64,000 bases of DNA from Paraprevotella xylaniphila YIT 11841 (GCF_000205165.1 NZ_GL883880.1:1-64000); one strand, 5' to 3'. Positions 8,579-18,218 are shown, numbered from the stretch's first letter. Notes: generated by a model from the sequence alone, not told the origin. Numbers and translations: made by a program.

Positions 8579-9130
8579 ATGAAAAAGAAATTTGTGTGTA
8601 CAGTATGTGGTTACATTCATGAAGGCGAAGAAGCTCCGGCACAGTGCCCGCAGTGCAAGGCTCCGGCTTCAAAGTTCAAGGAATTGGTAGATACGGAATT
8701 GACTTTCGTGACCGAGCATGTTATCGGCATTGCCAAGGACGTTGACCCTGAAATCAAGAAAGGTTTGCAGGCAAACTTTGAAGGAGAATGCACCGAAGTG
8801 GGCATGTACTTGGCCATGAGTCGTCAGGCTGACCGTGAAGGCTATCCTGAGATTGCGGAAGCTTTCAAGCGTTATGCTTTTGAAGAGGCCGACCATGCTT
8901 CCCGTTTCTGCGAATTGTTGGGCGACATGGTTTGGGACACGAAGACCAACCTGAAGAAGCGTATGGAGGCTGAAAGCGGTGCTTGCTCCGGCAAGATGGA
9001 TTTGGCCAAGATGGCCAAACAGCAGGATTTGGACGCCATTCACGACACTGTGCATGAAATGGCAAAGGACGAAGCTCGCCATGGCCGTGGTTTCGCCGGT
9101 TTGTACAACCGTTACTTCGGCGACAAGTAA
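8579..9130 (+). CDS. reverse rubrerythrin (rubredoxin domain first)
   Basis: A 183-residue non-haem iron peroxidase that reduces hydrogen peroxide in anaerobes. The rubredoxin-like domain comes first (VCTVCGY and CPQCKAP, two CxxC pairs within residues 7-30). It is followed by a four-helix ferritin-like domain with the diiron ligands in [23 protein letters not shown] and DEARHGRGF. The order is inverted relative to classical rubrerythrin, hence 'reverse'. It follows the PerR-like gene and is probably in the same transcript. A strong terminator follows at 9176-9213. Confidence 0.95.
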   Translation: MKKKFVCTVCGYIHEGEEAPAQCPQCKAPASKFKELVDTELTFVTEHVIGIAKDVDPEIKKGLQANFEGECTEVGMYLAMSRQADREGYPEIAEAFKRYAFEEADHASRFCELLGDMVWDTKTNLKKRMEAESGACSGKMDLAKMAKQQDLDAIHDTVHEMAKDEARHGRGFAGLYNRYFGDK

Positions 9131-9175
9131 CCATCTTGTGGTATTAGTCCGGATGTCGTAGCATATCCGGCAGAA

Positions 9176-9213
9176 AAATCCCGTGAAGTTGGATGCCTGG
9201 CTTCACGGGATTT
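9176..9213 (+). terminator. terminator after reverse rubrerythrin
   Basis: A 13-bp perfect stem AAATCCCGTGAAG / CTTCACGGGATTT around a 12-nt loop, 45 bp after the stop codon. Confidence 0.85.
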
Positions 9214-9335
9214 GTATTAAATGTCATGGCAGCCTTTTGAGTATGGGATGAAAGGATGTAGCGAACGGCTGTTCTTTCGGATATATCGGCAAGTTTGACA
9301 AAAAAAAGGCTTGCATGAGAGCGGTTTATCATCTT

Positions 9336-9405
9336 GCGGCAAACGGAAAATCATTCGCCTGAGAATGAAAAATCAATCTCAGGCGAATGATTTTTCATTT
9401 GCCGC
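9336..9405. repeat. palindromic intergenic repeat, copy A
   Basis: A 70-bp nested palindrome. The outer arms are GCGGCAAA / TTTGCCGC and the inner arms AAATCATTCGCCTGAGA / TCTCAGGCGAATGATTT (17 bp, perfect). Its loop carries CTGAGAATGAAAAATC (9359-9374), whose reverse complement recurs exactly in copy C (49008-49023) and with one mismatch in copy B. Confidence 0.8.
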
Positions 9406-9533
9406 ACATTTTTACGCTGTATTCAAGAGTCTGGAAAAGAGGAATATAGAAAAATGTAGGGGCTTTTTTCCCGGCAGAAAAAATTTTTGACGCAAAGGGA
9501 GGGAATGGGAATGATAAAAAAACGACGGGCGGT

Positions 9534-9830
9534 TTATTCGTAGTCTTTCAGTCGTTTGGGATTTTTCGGGAACCAACCTTTCAGCACCCGTTTGCGTTGG
9601 TCGAACACTTCGAGTATCCCCCAAAAGGAAGAGAACGATATGACACCGAAAATGATACTCAAGTACACGTTTTCCACATAGAGGGACAAACCGGCACATA
9701 GGATTCCCGTCACGAGGAAAGCCCACCAGCATCGGGTTCCGAAATAGTATTCGCCCTTGATGACTAAAGGATGGAACAGGCCGATAATCAGGAAGGTGGC
9801 CAAGCCGATAAGTATGCCTACGTAGTTCAT
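9534..9830 (-). CDS. DUF4491 family membrane protein
   Basis: A 98-residue protein with three predicted membrane helices: residues about 2-20, 36-52 and 56-75. The aromatic patch YYFGTRCWW and the C-terminal basic tail RKRVLKGWFPKNPKRL match the DUF4491 family, small inner-membrane proteins of unknown function common in Bacteroidales. It has its own -7 element inside the last codons of the upstream MATE gene, so it can be expressed independently of that exporter. Confidence 0.85.
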   Translation of the reverse strand: MNYVGILIGLATFLIIGLFHPLVIKGEYYFGTRCWWAFLVTGILCAGLSLYVENVYLSIIFGVISFSSFWGILEVFDQRKRVLKGWFPKNPKRLKDYE

Positions 9831-9845
9831 TGCGTTTGCGTGTAT

Positions 9846-11168
9846 TTAGTTTGTAGGATGCAAAGTTAAGATTTTATTTCTATATAGCAAGTGTTGCATG
9901 AGGCCTCGCACGAATAAATAGAGGAGAAAAGCCAACCAAAGTGCGTGGTTTTGCCATATAGGGAAGAGGCTGAGATAGACGCTGAAAAAAGTCAGGGTGG
10001 CGCCCAACATGGACAGGAGCATATAGCGTGTGGCCGTGAGTCCGATGAAAACACCGTCCCAAATGAATGCCGAGAGACCTGCAAAGGGGATGAGGACAGC
10101 CCAAGGCAGGTAGTCGGAAGCTGTGGCGACGACATAGGCTTCGTCGGTGAGCAGGTTCATGAGAGCCTTTCCGCCGGCCATATAGAATAAGGTGAAGGTC
10201 AGTGCCACGCCGCATCCCCAAAGAAACAGGTTACGGATGACTTTTTTCAGGGCCTGGTAATCTCCCGCACCGGCACATTTGCCCGAGAGGGCTTCTCCGG
10301 CAAAGGCGAAACCGTCCATGAAATAAGAATAGAGGGTGAAGTATTGCATCAGCAAGGCATTGGCCGCTAAGATATATTCCCCTTGACGGGAACCGGCGGA
10401 GGTGAAATAGAGAGTGACGCACACGAGGCAAAGGGTGCGCAGGAAAATGTCTCGGTTGATACTGAAGAAACGGCGAATGGCGTTTTTCCGGAATACGGAA
10501 GAGGGGAGGAATGCAAAAGGAAGGCCGAGCCTACGGTGCATACGGTGGCAATAATATAGGGAAAGCGCCAGTCCGCAATATTGGGCGATGGCTGTCCCCA
10601 AAGCCACTCCGGCCACGTCCATGTGCCATACGAAGACGAAGAACAGGCTGGCCGCTATGTTGACGAGGTTTTGGACGATGGCCACGTAGAGCGGGTATTT
10701 TGCATTTTGCAATCCGATGAACCATCCGGTCATACTGTAAAGCCCAAGCACGGCAGGAGCGCCCCATACGCAGATTCTAAAGTATACCGAAGCAAAATCC
10801 GCCACAGCTTCCGTGGGCGACATGACGGACAGGGCCAGATGAAGTAACGGGCCCTGCAGGAGGAGGATGAGGATGGCTATGCCCGTGGAGGTGGCCAAGG
10901 AACGATAAAGCAACAGTTGCATTTCTTGTTTATTGCCGGCACCGTAGGCTTGTGAAGTCATCCCGCTGGTTCCCATCCTCAGGAATGCAAAAATCCAATA
11001 GATCATATTGAATATCGTACCGCCGATGGCTATGGCGCCGATATACGAAGCGGCACCGAGATGTCCCGCAATGGTCAGGTCTATCAGCCCGAGCAGGGGA
11101 ACGGTGATATTGGAAAGGATGGACGGGAGAGCGATGTGCAGTATCTCTTTGTGGTATGACTTATTCAT
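9846..11168 (-). CDS. MATE family efflux transporter
   Basis: A 440-residue polytopic inner-membrane protein of the MATE superfamily, cation-coupled exporters of drugs or metabolites. The N-terminal IALPSILSNITVPLLGLIDLTIAGHLG matches the first helix pair of MATE proteins, and about twelve hydrophobic segments follow. The start is the ATG at 11168 (MNKSYHKEIL); an ATG three codons upstream is also possible. A much longer open frame runs back through the tRNA-Pro gene and is not coding. The substrate is unknown. No own -7 element is obvious; transcription may read through from the tRNA. Confidence 0.92.
   Translation of the reverse strand: MNKSYHKEILHIALPSILSNITVPLLGLIDLTIAGHLGAASYIGAIAIGGTIFNMIYWIFAFLRMGTSGMTSQAYGAGNKQEMQLLLYRSLATSTGIAILILLLQGPLLHLALSVMSPTEAVADFASVYFRICVWGAPAVLGLYSMTGWFIGLQNAKYPLYVAIVQNLVNIAASLFFVFVWHMDVAGVALGTAIAQYCGLALSLYYCHRMHRRLGLPFAFLPSSVFRKNAIRRFFSINRDIFLRTLCLVCVTLYFTSAGSRQGEYILAANALLMQYFTLYSYFMDGFAFAGEALSGKCAGAGDYQALKKVIRNLFLWGCGVALTFTLFYMAGGKALMNLLTDEAYVVATASDYLPWAVLIPFAGLSAFIWDGVFIGLTATRYMLLSMLGATLTFFSVYLSLFPIWQNHALWLAFLLYLFVRGLMQHLLYRNKILTLHPTN
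9861..9868 (-). promoter_or_regulatory. -7 element of the DUF4491 gene
   Basis: TAACTTTG on the minus strand, 31 bp before the DUF4491 ATG and lying inside the 3' end of the MATE gene. Confidence 0.6.
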
Positions 11169-11196
11169 GACGGTCATTTGTTGGCTGAATAAAAAC

Positions 11197-11240
11197 AAAG
11201 GCACTGTCAACTCGCTGAAAGCTTGTTTTACAGTGCCTTT
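11197..11240 (-). terminator. terminator after tRNA-Pro
   Basis: Perfect arms AAAGGCACTGT / ACAGTGCCTTT with a 22-nt loop, between tRNA-Pro and the MATE gene on the minus strand, followed by TTTTTAT. Confidence 0.7.
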
Positions 11241-11249
11241 TCTGATGGT

Positions 11250-11323
11250 CGGGGTAGCGGGATTCGAACCCACGACCCCCTGCTCCCAAAGCAGGTGCGC
11301 TAACCGGACTGCGCTACACCCCG
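11250..11323 (-). tRNA. tRNA-Pro (anticodon TGG)
   Basis: On the minus strand a 74-nt cloverleaf: acceptor CGGGGTG/TACCCCG, D-arm with GTTAGCGC, anticodon stem CTGCT...AGCAG around TTTGGGA (anticodon TGG), and T-arm GTGGGTTCGAATCCCGC. No CCA is encoded. It has its own -7 element 35 bp upstream. Confidence 0.97.
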
Positions 11324-11357
11324 AGACTTGAGAGAATGTGATTTCTCAAAAGCGATG

Positions 11358-11365
11358 CAAAGGTA
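11358..11365 (-). promoter_or_regulatory. -7 element of tRNA-Pro
   Basis: TACCTTTG on the minus strand, 35 bp upstream of the mature tRNA 5' end. Confidence 0.7.
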
Positions 11366-11400
11366 CGTCTTTTAGACGACATATCCAAACTAAATACAAA

Positions 11401-11437
11401 AAAAGTGGCATGCCTCTCAAAAGAAACATGCCATTTT
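11401..11437 (-). terminator. terminator after the GH35 gene
   Basis: TGGCATG / CATGCCA stem with A/T flanks and one bulged base; on the minus strand it is followed by CTTTTTTT. It lies 24 bp past the GH35 stop codon. Confidence 0.7.
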
Positions 11438-11460
11438 CTGATAAATGCCAGACTAACGGT

Positions 11461-13821
11461 TTAGAATTTAAAAGGCTGGCTCTTTACGTAGATTTTGTAA
11501 CCTTTGATGCTTTCGGGCGCTCCCTGTTCCACGCGGGGAAGATATTGGAAACCGCCTAATGTCTGCTCTGCGCCCAAATCCAATACGATGTAATGGGGGA
11601 ACTTCACGTCTTTATTGGTACTCCAATACGTAGACTCCTGAAGGTCGAAAATCTTATCGGCTGTCTTGTTGCCCGAAGAGATGTCCTCGTCGTCGGCGTA
11701 TGCCACTGTCCATGGCTCGCGGCTGATGCGCTGCCCCTTGTCGTCGAGCATGTACCATTCTGCGATACAAGCATATTCGCGGTTGTTATGGGAATTCAAG
11801 GCTTCGATGCACACGTAACGTCCCGTTACGGGTTGGTCGAACCGGACTTCCTGCCAACCGTTGCCTGCGGCAAACTCACCGGTCTTGCAGGGCGTTTCGC
11901 CGGCCAGATTCAGAGTTTGTCCTTCCTTGCGGTGCGTGTTCGGCGCATCGACGTTCAGTTTGTCGATGATAGGTTTGGACAGGCCTTCGACCACGGTTTC
12001 CTGCGGACCTACAATGTCTTGTACGATAATCTCGTTCTCGCCCTTCTTCAACCAACATCCGGGCATGTAAAGCGTCTGTTGCGGACCGATTTTCCAGAAG
12101 CGTCCGATGGCGTGTCCGTTTACGTAAACCTGTCCTTTGCCCCATGTTTCCAGGTTCAGGAATGTGTCGCCGGTCTTTTTCAGGTTGAAAGTCGCACGGT
12201 AGCATCCCGGTACTTTCTGGTCCTTCAGCGGAACATATTTCATGTCCTTCTGTACCTGATAGCTGTCGCTGAGGGTGTAAATCTGCCAGTTTTTCAAGTT
12301 GACGGTCACTTGGCTGCCGGTATTCATGGTGTAGCTCAATTCCACTTTTTCCGTAATGCCCTTGAAGTCCTTGATGGCACGGCCGAAGTTGATTCGTCCC
12401 ATGGCTTCCACAAGGATGTCCAGTTGGTCTCCTTCCTTCATGGCCGGCAGCAACATGGTCTTCTCATGGTTGCGACGGTCGATGGAGCCGATCAGTTTCC
12501 CATTGATAAAGACTTGCGCGAAATCGTGCGCATCCGTTATGGTCAGGATACTTTGTGTCGGTACGGCCGGAGTCTTAGTGCGGTAAAGAATGGAACCCCA
12601 TCCTTGGTTGAACGCTTCCATCGTTTGAATGTCCATCGACGCATGAGGTGCAGGGAGGTTCTCAAACAAAGGAGCCACTTCCGTAAACTGTATTTTGGGA
12701 ACATTGATTACAGGGAATTCTTTGGGGATGGAGGGTAACTTCTTGTCGCTATACCCCGATAGCATCTCTCGCAATTCCATGTATTTAGGAGTGACTTGCC
12801 CGGCCTCGTTGATGGGAGCATCGTAATCGTACGAAGTCACGTCGGGTGAGAATCCGGGGCTGTTGGCACCGGCCCAGTGTCCCCAACTGGTACCTCCGTG
12901 CGTCATGTAGAGCGAGAATGAAATGCCTTTGTCCAACATTTCCTTCAGCCCACCGACCATTTCCTTGCTGCCGCGCGTTTCGTGACGCCCGCCCCATTTG
13001 TCGAACCATCCGCTCCAGAACTCGGAACACATTTGGGGGGACTCAGGACGCAACTCGCCCAACTTCTTGAATTCGTTTTCGATATTGGCGCCGGTACCGA
13101 AGTTCATGGTCCATACCAGATCGTCCAGTCCGTTTTTGGTAAAGTTGGAACTCCAGTCACATTGGAACAAAGTTACTTTGTCGAAACCTGAGTCGCGGAT
13201 GATGTCGCGAATGCCCGAAACATACGGTTTGTCCTCGCCGTACGACCCGTATTCGTTTTCTACTTGCACCATGATAATCGGTCCGCCTTTTTCAATGGTC
13301 AAGTCTCCGATCTGTTCTCCCAGTTTTTTGGCGAAGATGCGGTAACGTTCCATGAAGTACGGGTCTTGTTCTCTCAGACGGATGTCTTTCTTCTTCAACA
13401 ACCACCAGGGCAGGCCGCCCATTTCCCATTCGGCGCATACGTACGGGCCGGGACGCACGATGACATAAAGTCCGTTTTCTTGTGCCAATCGGATAAATTC
13501 CGCCACGTCGTTATTGCCCGTGAAGTCGAACTTGCCTTCTTCCTGTTCGTGTATGTTCCAAAAGACATACAGACAAAGCGTGTTCATTCCCAAAGCCTTG
13601 CACATCTTGATGCGCTGTTCCCAATAGGGACGCGGGATGCGGGGATAATGCACTTCGGCGGCTTTGATGATGAAAGGCTTGCCGTTAAGGAGGAATGTCT
13701 TGTTTCCTACTCCGAAAGTTTCGGTTTTGGCCGCAGCTTCTGTCGGAGTGAAAAGGAACAATCCGGCCGTAAGCAAGGATGCTTTAAGCACGTGGCTGAT
13801 ACTTCTGTTTAAATTCATCAT
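11461..13821 (-). CDS. GH35 beta-galactosidase with C-terminal F5/8-type (CBM32-like) domain
   Basis: A 786-residue secreted glycosidase. Residues 1-31 are a signal peptide (basic start, LLTAGLFLF core, AAAK). The GH35 barrel covers about 35-350 with the family signature GGPIIMVQVENEY; the acid/base is E190 and the nucleophile E267 (CSEFWSGWFDKWGG). Jelly-roll domains follow (about 400-640), and the last 140 residues look like a discoidin/CBM32 carbohydrate-binding domain. It would remove terminal beta-galactose from plant or host glycans in the periplasm or at the cell surface. It is not part of the glycan locus at 41-62 kb. A second ATG one codon in is equally possible. Confidence 0.95.
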   Translation of the reverse strand: MMNLNRSISHVLKASLLTAGLFLFTPTEAAAKTETFGVGNKTFLLNGKPFIIKAAEVHYPRIPRPYWEQRIKMCKALGMNTLCLYVFWNIHEQEEGKFDFTGNNDVAEFIRLAQENGLYVIVRPGPYVCAEWEMGGLPWWLLKKKDIRLREQDPYFMERYRIFAKKLGEQIGDLTIEKGGPIIMVQVENEYGSYGEDKPYVSGIRDIIRDSGFDKVTLFQCDWSSNFTKNGLDDLVWTMNFGTGANIENEFKKLGELRPESPQMCSEFWSGWFDKWGGRHETRGSKEMVGGLKEMLDKGISFSLYMTHGGTSWGHWAGANSPGFSPDVTSYDYDAPINEAGQVTPKYMELREMLSGYSDKKLPSIPKEFPVINVPKIQFTEVAPLFENLPAPHASMDIQTMEAFNQGWGSILYRTKTPAVPTQSILTITDAHDFAQVFINGKLIGSIDRRNHEKTMLLPAMKEGDQLDILVEAMGRINFGRAIKDFKGITEKVELSYTMNTGSQVTVNLKNWQIYTLSDSYQVQKDMKYVPLKDQKVPGCYRATFNLKKTGDTFLNLETWGKGQVYVNGHAIGRFWKIGPQQTLYMPGCWLKKGENEIIVQDIVGPQETVVEGLSKPIIDKLNVDAPNTHRKEGQTLNLAGETPCKTGEFAAGNGWQEVRFDQPVTGRYVCIEALNSHNNREYACIAEWYMLDDKGQRISREPWTVAYADDEDISSGNKTADKIFDLQESTYWSTNKDVKFPHYIVLDLGAEQTLGGFQYLPRVEQGAPESIKGYKIYVKSQPFKF

Positions 13822-13865
13822 AGAAATCAGTTATTAATGATATGGTTTCTCAAATTTTGTGGGTT

Positions 13866-13873
13866 CAAAAATA
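13866..13873 (-). promoter_or_regulatory. -7 element of the GH35 gene
   Basis: TATTTTTG on the minus strand, 44 bp upstream of the start codon. Confidence 0.5.
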
Positions 13874-13967
13874 CGACACTTATTTTTTATATACAAGTTT
13901 TTGAAGAAAAAGGATAAAATAAGAACGAAAACTTTTATCTAACGTTGAATTCCTCATAAAAAAAGGA

Positions 13968-13975
13968 TAACTTTG
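13968..13975 (+). promoter_or_regulatory. -7 element of aspS
   Basis: TAACTTTG 30 bp before the aspS ATG, with GTTG at 13944-13947 as a candidate -33. Confidence 0.65.
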
Positions 13976-14005
13976 CATGTTGAATCTTAATATAAGCAAA
14001 CAGAT

Positions 14006-15766
14006 ATGTTCAGGACAAATACTTGTGGTGAGCTGAGACTTGCGGATGCCGGAAAGACCGTGACGTTGGCCGGGTGGGTGCAGCGTGTGCGCAAGATGGG
14101 AGGTATGACTTTCGTCGACTTGCGCGACCGGTATGGCATTACACAATTAGTTTTTAATGAAGAAGTGAATGACGCGCTTTGTGCCCGGGCTAATAAGTTG
14201 GGGCGTGAAGATGTGATTCAGATAAAGGGCGAAGTGAACGAGCGTGAGAGTAAGAATAAGAATTTGCCGACGGGGGAGATTGAAATCATCGTGTCGGAAC
14301 TGACTGTGCTCAATGCTTCCGTTACTCCTCCTTTCACGATCGAAGACAATACGGACGGAGGGGATGATATCCGTATGAAGTACCGCTATTTGGATTTGCG
14401 CCGTGCTTGCGTGCGGAAAAATTTGGAACTCCGCCATCAGATGACGATGGAGGTTCGCCGTTATCTGGACAGCAAAGGTTTTTTGGAAATAGAAACACCG
14501 ATGCTGATCGGGTCTACTCCTGAAGGTGCCCGTGACTTTGTGGTGCCTTCCCGCATGAATCCGGGACAGTTTTATGCGTTGCCGCAAAGCCCGCAGACTC
14601 TGAAACAACTTTTGATGGTAGCCGGCATGGACCGTTACTTCCAGATTGTGAAGTGTTTCCGTGATGAAGACTTGCGTGCCGACCGCCAACCCGAATTTAC
14701 ACAGATAGACTGCGAGATGAGTTTTGTGGAGCAGGAGGACGTGATAGCTCTTTTTGAAGGGATGGCCAAACACCTGTTCCGTACGATACGGGGCATTGAA
14801 CTCACCGAACCGTTCCCCCGCATGCCTTGGAGCGAAGCCATGCGGCTTTACGGTAGCGATAAGCCGGACACGCGTTTCGGTATGGAGTTCGTGGAACTGA
14901 TGGACGTGTTGAAAGGTACGGGAGAGTTTTCCGTGTTCAACGATGCGTCCTATATCGGAGGTATTTGTGTGCCGGGATGTGCTTCATATACCCGTAAGCA
15001 GTTGGACCAACTGACGGACTTCGTGAAACGCAGTCAAATCGGGGCGAAAGGATTGGTATATGCCCGTGTACAGGAAGACGGCAGCGTAAAATCCAGTGTG
15101 GATAAATTCTATACGCAAGAAGTGTTGTTGCGCTTGAAGGAGACGATGAAGGCCGTCCCGGGCGATTTGATACTGATAATGAGTGGCGAGGATGCCATGA
15201 AGACGCGTAAACAGTTATGTGAATTGCGTTTGGAGATGGGAACTCGTTTGGGATTGCGCGATAAGAACAAATTCTCTTTGTTGTGGGTGGTGGATTTCCC
15301 GATGTTCGAATGGAGCGAAGAGGAAGGGCGCTTGATGGCGATGCACCATCCGTTCACGCATCCCAAGGATGAGGATATCCCATTGTTGGATTCCAATCCG
15401 GCGGCTGTGCGTGCGGATGCTTACGATATGGTTTGCAATGGAGTTGAAGTAGGAGGGGGGTCCATCCGTATCCACGATCCGGAGCTTCAGGACAAGATGT
15501 TCAAGATATTGGGCTTCACGGAAGAACGTGCACAGGAGCAGTTCGGTTTCCTGATGAATGCTTTCAAATACGGTGCGCCTCCTCACGGTGGTTTGGCGTA
15601 CGGGCTTGACCGTTGGGTAAGTTTGTTTGCCGGACTTGACAGTATTCGCGATTGCATCGCTTTCCCGAAGAATAACAGTGGGCGTGATGTAATGTTGGAT
15701 GCACCTTCTTATATAGACCAGAAGCAGTTGGATGAACTGAGTTTGGCACTTGATTTAAAAGATTGA
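14006..15766 (+). CDS. aspS: aspartyl-tRNA synthetase, bacterial type
   Basis: Charges tRNA-Asp with aspartate. The 586-residue length and domain order are those of bacterial AspRS: an N-terminal OB-fold anticodon domain ([20 protein letters not shown]), the class II catalytic core with motif 2 ([16 protein letters not shown]), the GAD insertion domain (about 290-410), and motif 3 ([16 protein letters not shown]). It has its own promoter and ends in a strong terminator shared with the converging pseudouridine synthase gene. Confidence 0.98.
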   Translation: MFRTNTCGELRLADAGKTVTLAGWVQRVRKMGGMTFVDLRDRYGITQLVFNEEVNDALCARANKLGREDVIQIKGEVNERESKNKNLPTGEIEIIVSELTVLNASVTPPFTIEDNTDGGDDIRMKYRYLDLRRACVRKNLELRHQMTMEVRRYLDSKGFLEIETPMLIGSTPEGARDFVVPSRMNPGQFYALPQSPQTLKQLLMVAGMDRYFQIVKCFRDEDLRADRQPEFTQIDCEMSFVEQEDVIALFEGMAKHLFRTIRGIELTEPFPRMPWSEAMRLYGSDKPDTRFGMEFVELMDVLKGTGEFSVFNDASYIGGICVPGCASYTRKQLDQLTDFVKRSQIGAKGLVYARVQEDGSVKSSVDKFYTQEVLLRLKETMKAVPGDLILIMSGEDAMKTRKQLCELRLEMGTRLGLRDKNKFSLLWVVDFPMFEWSEEEGRLMAMHHPFTHPKDEDIPLLDSNPAAVRADAYDMVCNGVEVGGGSIRIHDPELQDKMFKILGFTEERAQEQFGFLMNAFKYGAPPHGGLAYGLDRWVSLFAGLDSIRDCIAFPKNNSGRDVMLDAPSYIDQKQLDELSLALDLKD

Positions 15767-15800
15767 GCAAAAGAAGGATATATAGAAATATTATAGTTAT

Positions 15801-15837
15801 AAAAATGTGCGAAGGAAATAATCCCTCGCACATTTTT
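15801..15837. terminator. bidirectional terminator between aspS and the rluA-like gene
   Basis: Perfect 12-bp arms AAAAATGTGCGA / TCGCACATTTTT with a 13-nt loop. Confidence 0.85.
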
Positions 15838-15869
15838 ATAATATCCATCTCATGATAACGGAAATGGAA

Positions 15870-16811
15870 TTATTCAGAAGGTGCTTCTGCCGTAGAGTGA
15901 AGCGGTTTGCTTACCGGAAATAATTTAGTGAATAAAGTAGGGAAAGGGGTCTCGAACTCCATTGGTTCCCCCGTGATGGGATGGTAAAAATTCAGTCGAT
16001 AGGCATGTAATCCCAACCGTCCTATCGGGTCGCTTCCATTGCCGTATTTTGAATCGCCGACTACCGGATGGCCAATATCTTGCATGTGTACACGGATTTG
16101 GTTTTTCCGGCCGGTTTCCAATTTCAATTCAACCAACGAATAACGCTCTCTCGCGTCTAACGTATGAAAATGTGTGACGGCATATTTTCCTCCGTTGTCT
16201 GTCGGACTGGAGTACGTTACATACGCTTTATTGTCTTTCAGCCAAGAAGATATGGTTCCACCTTCTTTTTCCATTTTTCCACTGACTATTGCCACGTATC
16301 TACGGTCTGTCACGATTTCCTGCCAGTGTTCTTCCAAAATCCGTTGTACCTCTATATTTTTTGCGTACATCATCAAACCGGATGTGTCGCGGTCCAAACG
16401 GTGGACTACGTGGGCTGTGCATTTGAAGTGCCGTCGGGTAAAATATTCATCCAATACGGTTTTGATTGAAAATTGTTGTGCAACGGCAGGCATAGAGAGA
16501 ATGCCTGCACTTTTTTCAATCACAATCAGGTCTTTGTCTTCATATACAATCTTAACGTATTTGTTTTTCAGCTCATTGTTACGCTTATGTTTGCTTACCC
16601 GTACAACCATACCGGGTCGCAATTCATAATTATATTGGGAGACCGATTTTTTGTTTACCGTAATGCCATGTCCCGTCAGAATATCTTTGGCTTTATTCCT
16701 ACTGATTCCGTTCATCGATTCCATAATGAAATCCAATAATAACATGGGTTTATTGACTGTAAACTCTATGTATTTTGATGCTGCATATTGTGCACCGGAC
16801 TTATTTCTCAT
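15870..16811 (-). CDS. RluA-family pseudouridine synthase with S4 domain
   Basis: A 313-residue RNA-modifying enzyme that converts uridine to pseudouridine in rRNA or tRNA. An S4 RNA-binding domain (about 20-80, GISRNKAKDILTGHGITVN) precedes the catalytic domain with the signature HRLDRDTSGLMMYAK holding the catalytic Asp, then GRKNQIRVHM and HAYRLNFYHP. Which uridine it modifies (RluC/RluD-like or other) cannot be told. The ATG at 16811 is preferred: a longer in-frame TTG at 16832 lies within the -7 element and cannot be in the mRNA. Confidence 0.94.
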   Translation of the reverse strand: MRNKSGAQYAASKYIEFTVNKPMLLLDFIMESMNGISRNKAKDILTGHGITVNKKSVSQYNYELRPGMVVRVSKHKRNNELKNKYVKIVYEDKDLIVIEKSAGILSMPAVAQQFSIKTVLDEYFTRRHFKCTAHVVHRLDRDTSGLMMYAKNIEVQRILEEHWQEIVTDRRYVAIVSGKMEKEGGTISSWLKDNKAYVTYSSPTDNGGKYAVTHFHTLDARERYSLVELKLETGRKNQIRVHMQDIGHPVVGDSKYGNGSDPIGRLGLHAYRLNFYHPITGEPMEFETPFPTLFTKLFPVSKPLHSTAEAPSE

Positions 16812-16829
16812 CTTTTCTTCTGTTTTTTG

Positions 16830-16837
16830 CAAAGGTA
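16830..16837 (-). promoter_or_regulatory. -7 element of the rluA-like gene
   Basis: TACCTTTG on the minus strand, 18 bp before the ATG at 16811; it rules out the longer TTG start. Confidence 0.7.
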
Positions 16838-16960
16838 AGACTATTTTTTCAAATTCAGGCCTTGTGGCTGCTTGAATCTTGAGATTTAATACCTAACCGC
16901 CATTATGTTTAATAAGAAAGAAGCTTTTTAATTATTCATTCTACTTCGAAAGTTTCTTTC

Positions 16961-17007
16961 AAAAAAAGGAAAGAAAGCCAAAATCCTCTTCGGCTTTCTT
17001 TCCTTTT
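16961..17007 (-). terminator. terminator after serine palmitoyltransferase
   Basis: AAAGGAAAGAAAGCC / GGCTTTCTTTCCTTT arms with T-runs on the minus strand, 27 bp past the stop codon. Confidence 0.85.
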
Positions 17008-17033
17008 CTTTATTTCGTGTTTTATTTTGCTGT

Positions 17034-18218
17034 TTAGAGAAGTTCCAACTGCTTGAATACTTTTGTAAGTTTCTGAATAGCTTCATCCACTTGTTCGTGC
17101 GTATGGTTAGCCATCAGGGCAAAACGTACTAAGGTATCCTGAGGCGCACATGCAGGCGGAATCACAGGATTAATGAAAACTCCTTCGTCAAAAGCCAATT
17201 TCGTAACCACGAATGTTTTTTCCGTATCACGGACGTATAAAGGAATGATTGGAGATTCTGTGGCACCGATTTCAAATCCTGATGCGCGAAAGCGTTTTAA
17301 GGCATAATTCGTTACGTTCCATAAATTTTCCAAGCGCTCCGGTTCTTGCTGAAGAATATGCAGGGCTTCTAACGCTGAAGCCGTAGCGGCCGGTGTGGCT
17401 GATGCACTGAATATATAGGTACGCGCATTATGCTTTAACCAATTAATGATACTTTTGTCTGCTGCGATAAAACCTCCGATTGAAGCCAAGGACTTGCTAA
17501 ATGTTCCCATTATCAAGTCTACCTCCTTCGTCAAGCCAAAATAATCACATACTCCTCTACCCTGCTTGCCAAAAACACCAAGACCATGAGCCTCGTCTAC
17601 CATAATGGAAGCGTTATATTTATGTTTCAGGCGCACAATTTCGGGAAGATTAGCTAAATCTCCTTCCATTGAAAAGACTCCGTCTACGATGATTAATTTG
17701 ATAGCGTCTGGATTACATTTTTGTAATTGCTTCTCCAAATCAGCCATGTCATTGTGCTTGTACTTCAGGTTTTGAGAGAAAGACAAACGTTTGCCATCTA
17801 CAATAGACGCGTGGTCCCGGTCATCGCAAATAATATAGTCTCCTCGTCCTGTCAAACAAGGGATGACACCGGAGTTGACTGTAAAGCCTGTTGCGAAACA
17901 GAGAGCTTCTTCTTTGCCTACAAAAGCCGCCAATTCTTTTTCAAGTTGAACATGTATGTCTAATGTTCCGTTGAGGAATCGTGAACCGGCACAACCGGAA
18001 CCATATTTACGCATAGCAGCCACGCCAGCTTCTATGACGCGGTCATCGCCCGTCAGACCTGTATAAGCGTTAGAACCAAACATGAGTACGCGATGACCTC
18101 CCATGAGGACCTCGGTGCCTTGTTTGCCTTCTATTTCGCGGAAATAAGGGTATATGCCTTCAGCCATGTACTTTTGTGGCTCGTCATATTTAGCTAATTT
18201 GTCTTGTAATAAGCCCAT
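17034..18218 (-). CDS. spt: serine palmitoyltransferase (alpha-oxoamine synthase family)
   Basis: Condenses serine with a fatty acyl-CoA or acyl-ACP to 3-ketosphinganine, the entry to sphingolipid synthesis, a hallmark of Bacteroidetes. The 394-residue PLP enzyme has the family motifs GSGCAGSRFLNGT, DDRDHASIVDG, VDEAHGLGVFG and the Schiff-base lysine K242 in TFSKSLASIGG. Related enzymes (KBL, BioF) share this architecture; the N-terminal YFREIEGKQGTEV and the Bacteroidales setting favour SPT. It is divergent from a lipid kinase gene with 163 bp between them, and has its own -7 element. Confidence 0.9.
   Translation of the reverse strand: MGLLQDKLAKYDEPQKYMAEGIYPYFREIEGKQGTEVLMGGHRVLMFGSNAYTGLTGDDRVIEAGVAAMRKYGSGCAGSRFLNGTLDIHVQLEKELAAFVGKEEALCFATGFTVNSGVIPCLTGRGDYIICDDRDHASIVDGKRLSFSQNLKYKHNDMADLEKQLQKCNPDAIKLIIVDGVFSMEGDLANLPEIVRLKHKYNASIMVDEAHGLGVFGKQGRGVCDYFGLTKEVDLIMGTFSKSLASIGGFIAADKSIINWLKHNARTYIFSASATPAATASALEALHILQQEPERLENLWNVTNYALKRFRASGFEIGATESPIIPLYVRDTEKTFVVTKLAFDEGVFINPVIPPACAPQDTLVRFALMANHTHEQVDEAIQKLTKVFKQLELL

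Larger units (their letters stand above)
9131..9533. other. 403-bp gap between converging genes
   Basis: It holds the rubrerythrin terminator and palindromic repeat copy A (9336-9405). Between and after them I see no coding sequence. Confidence 0.6.

Noticed and set aside
11593-12738. 381-residue open frame opposite the GH35 gene
   Set aside because: It is antisense to a gene with full family motifs, has no promoter element and no family match; codon bias of the real gene keeps the frame open.
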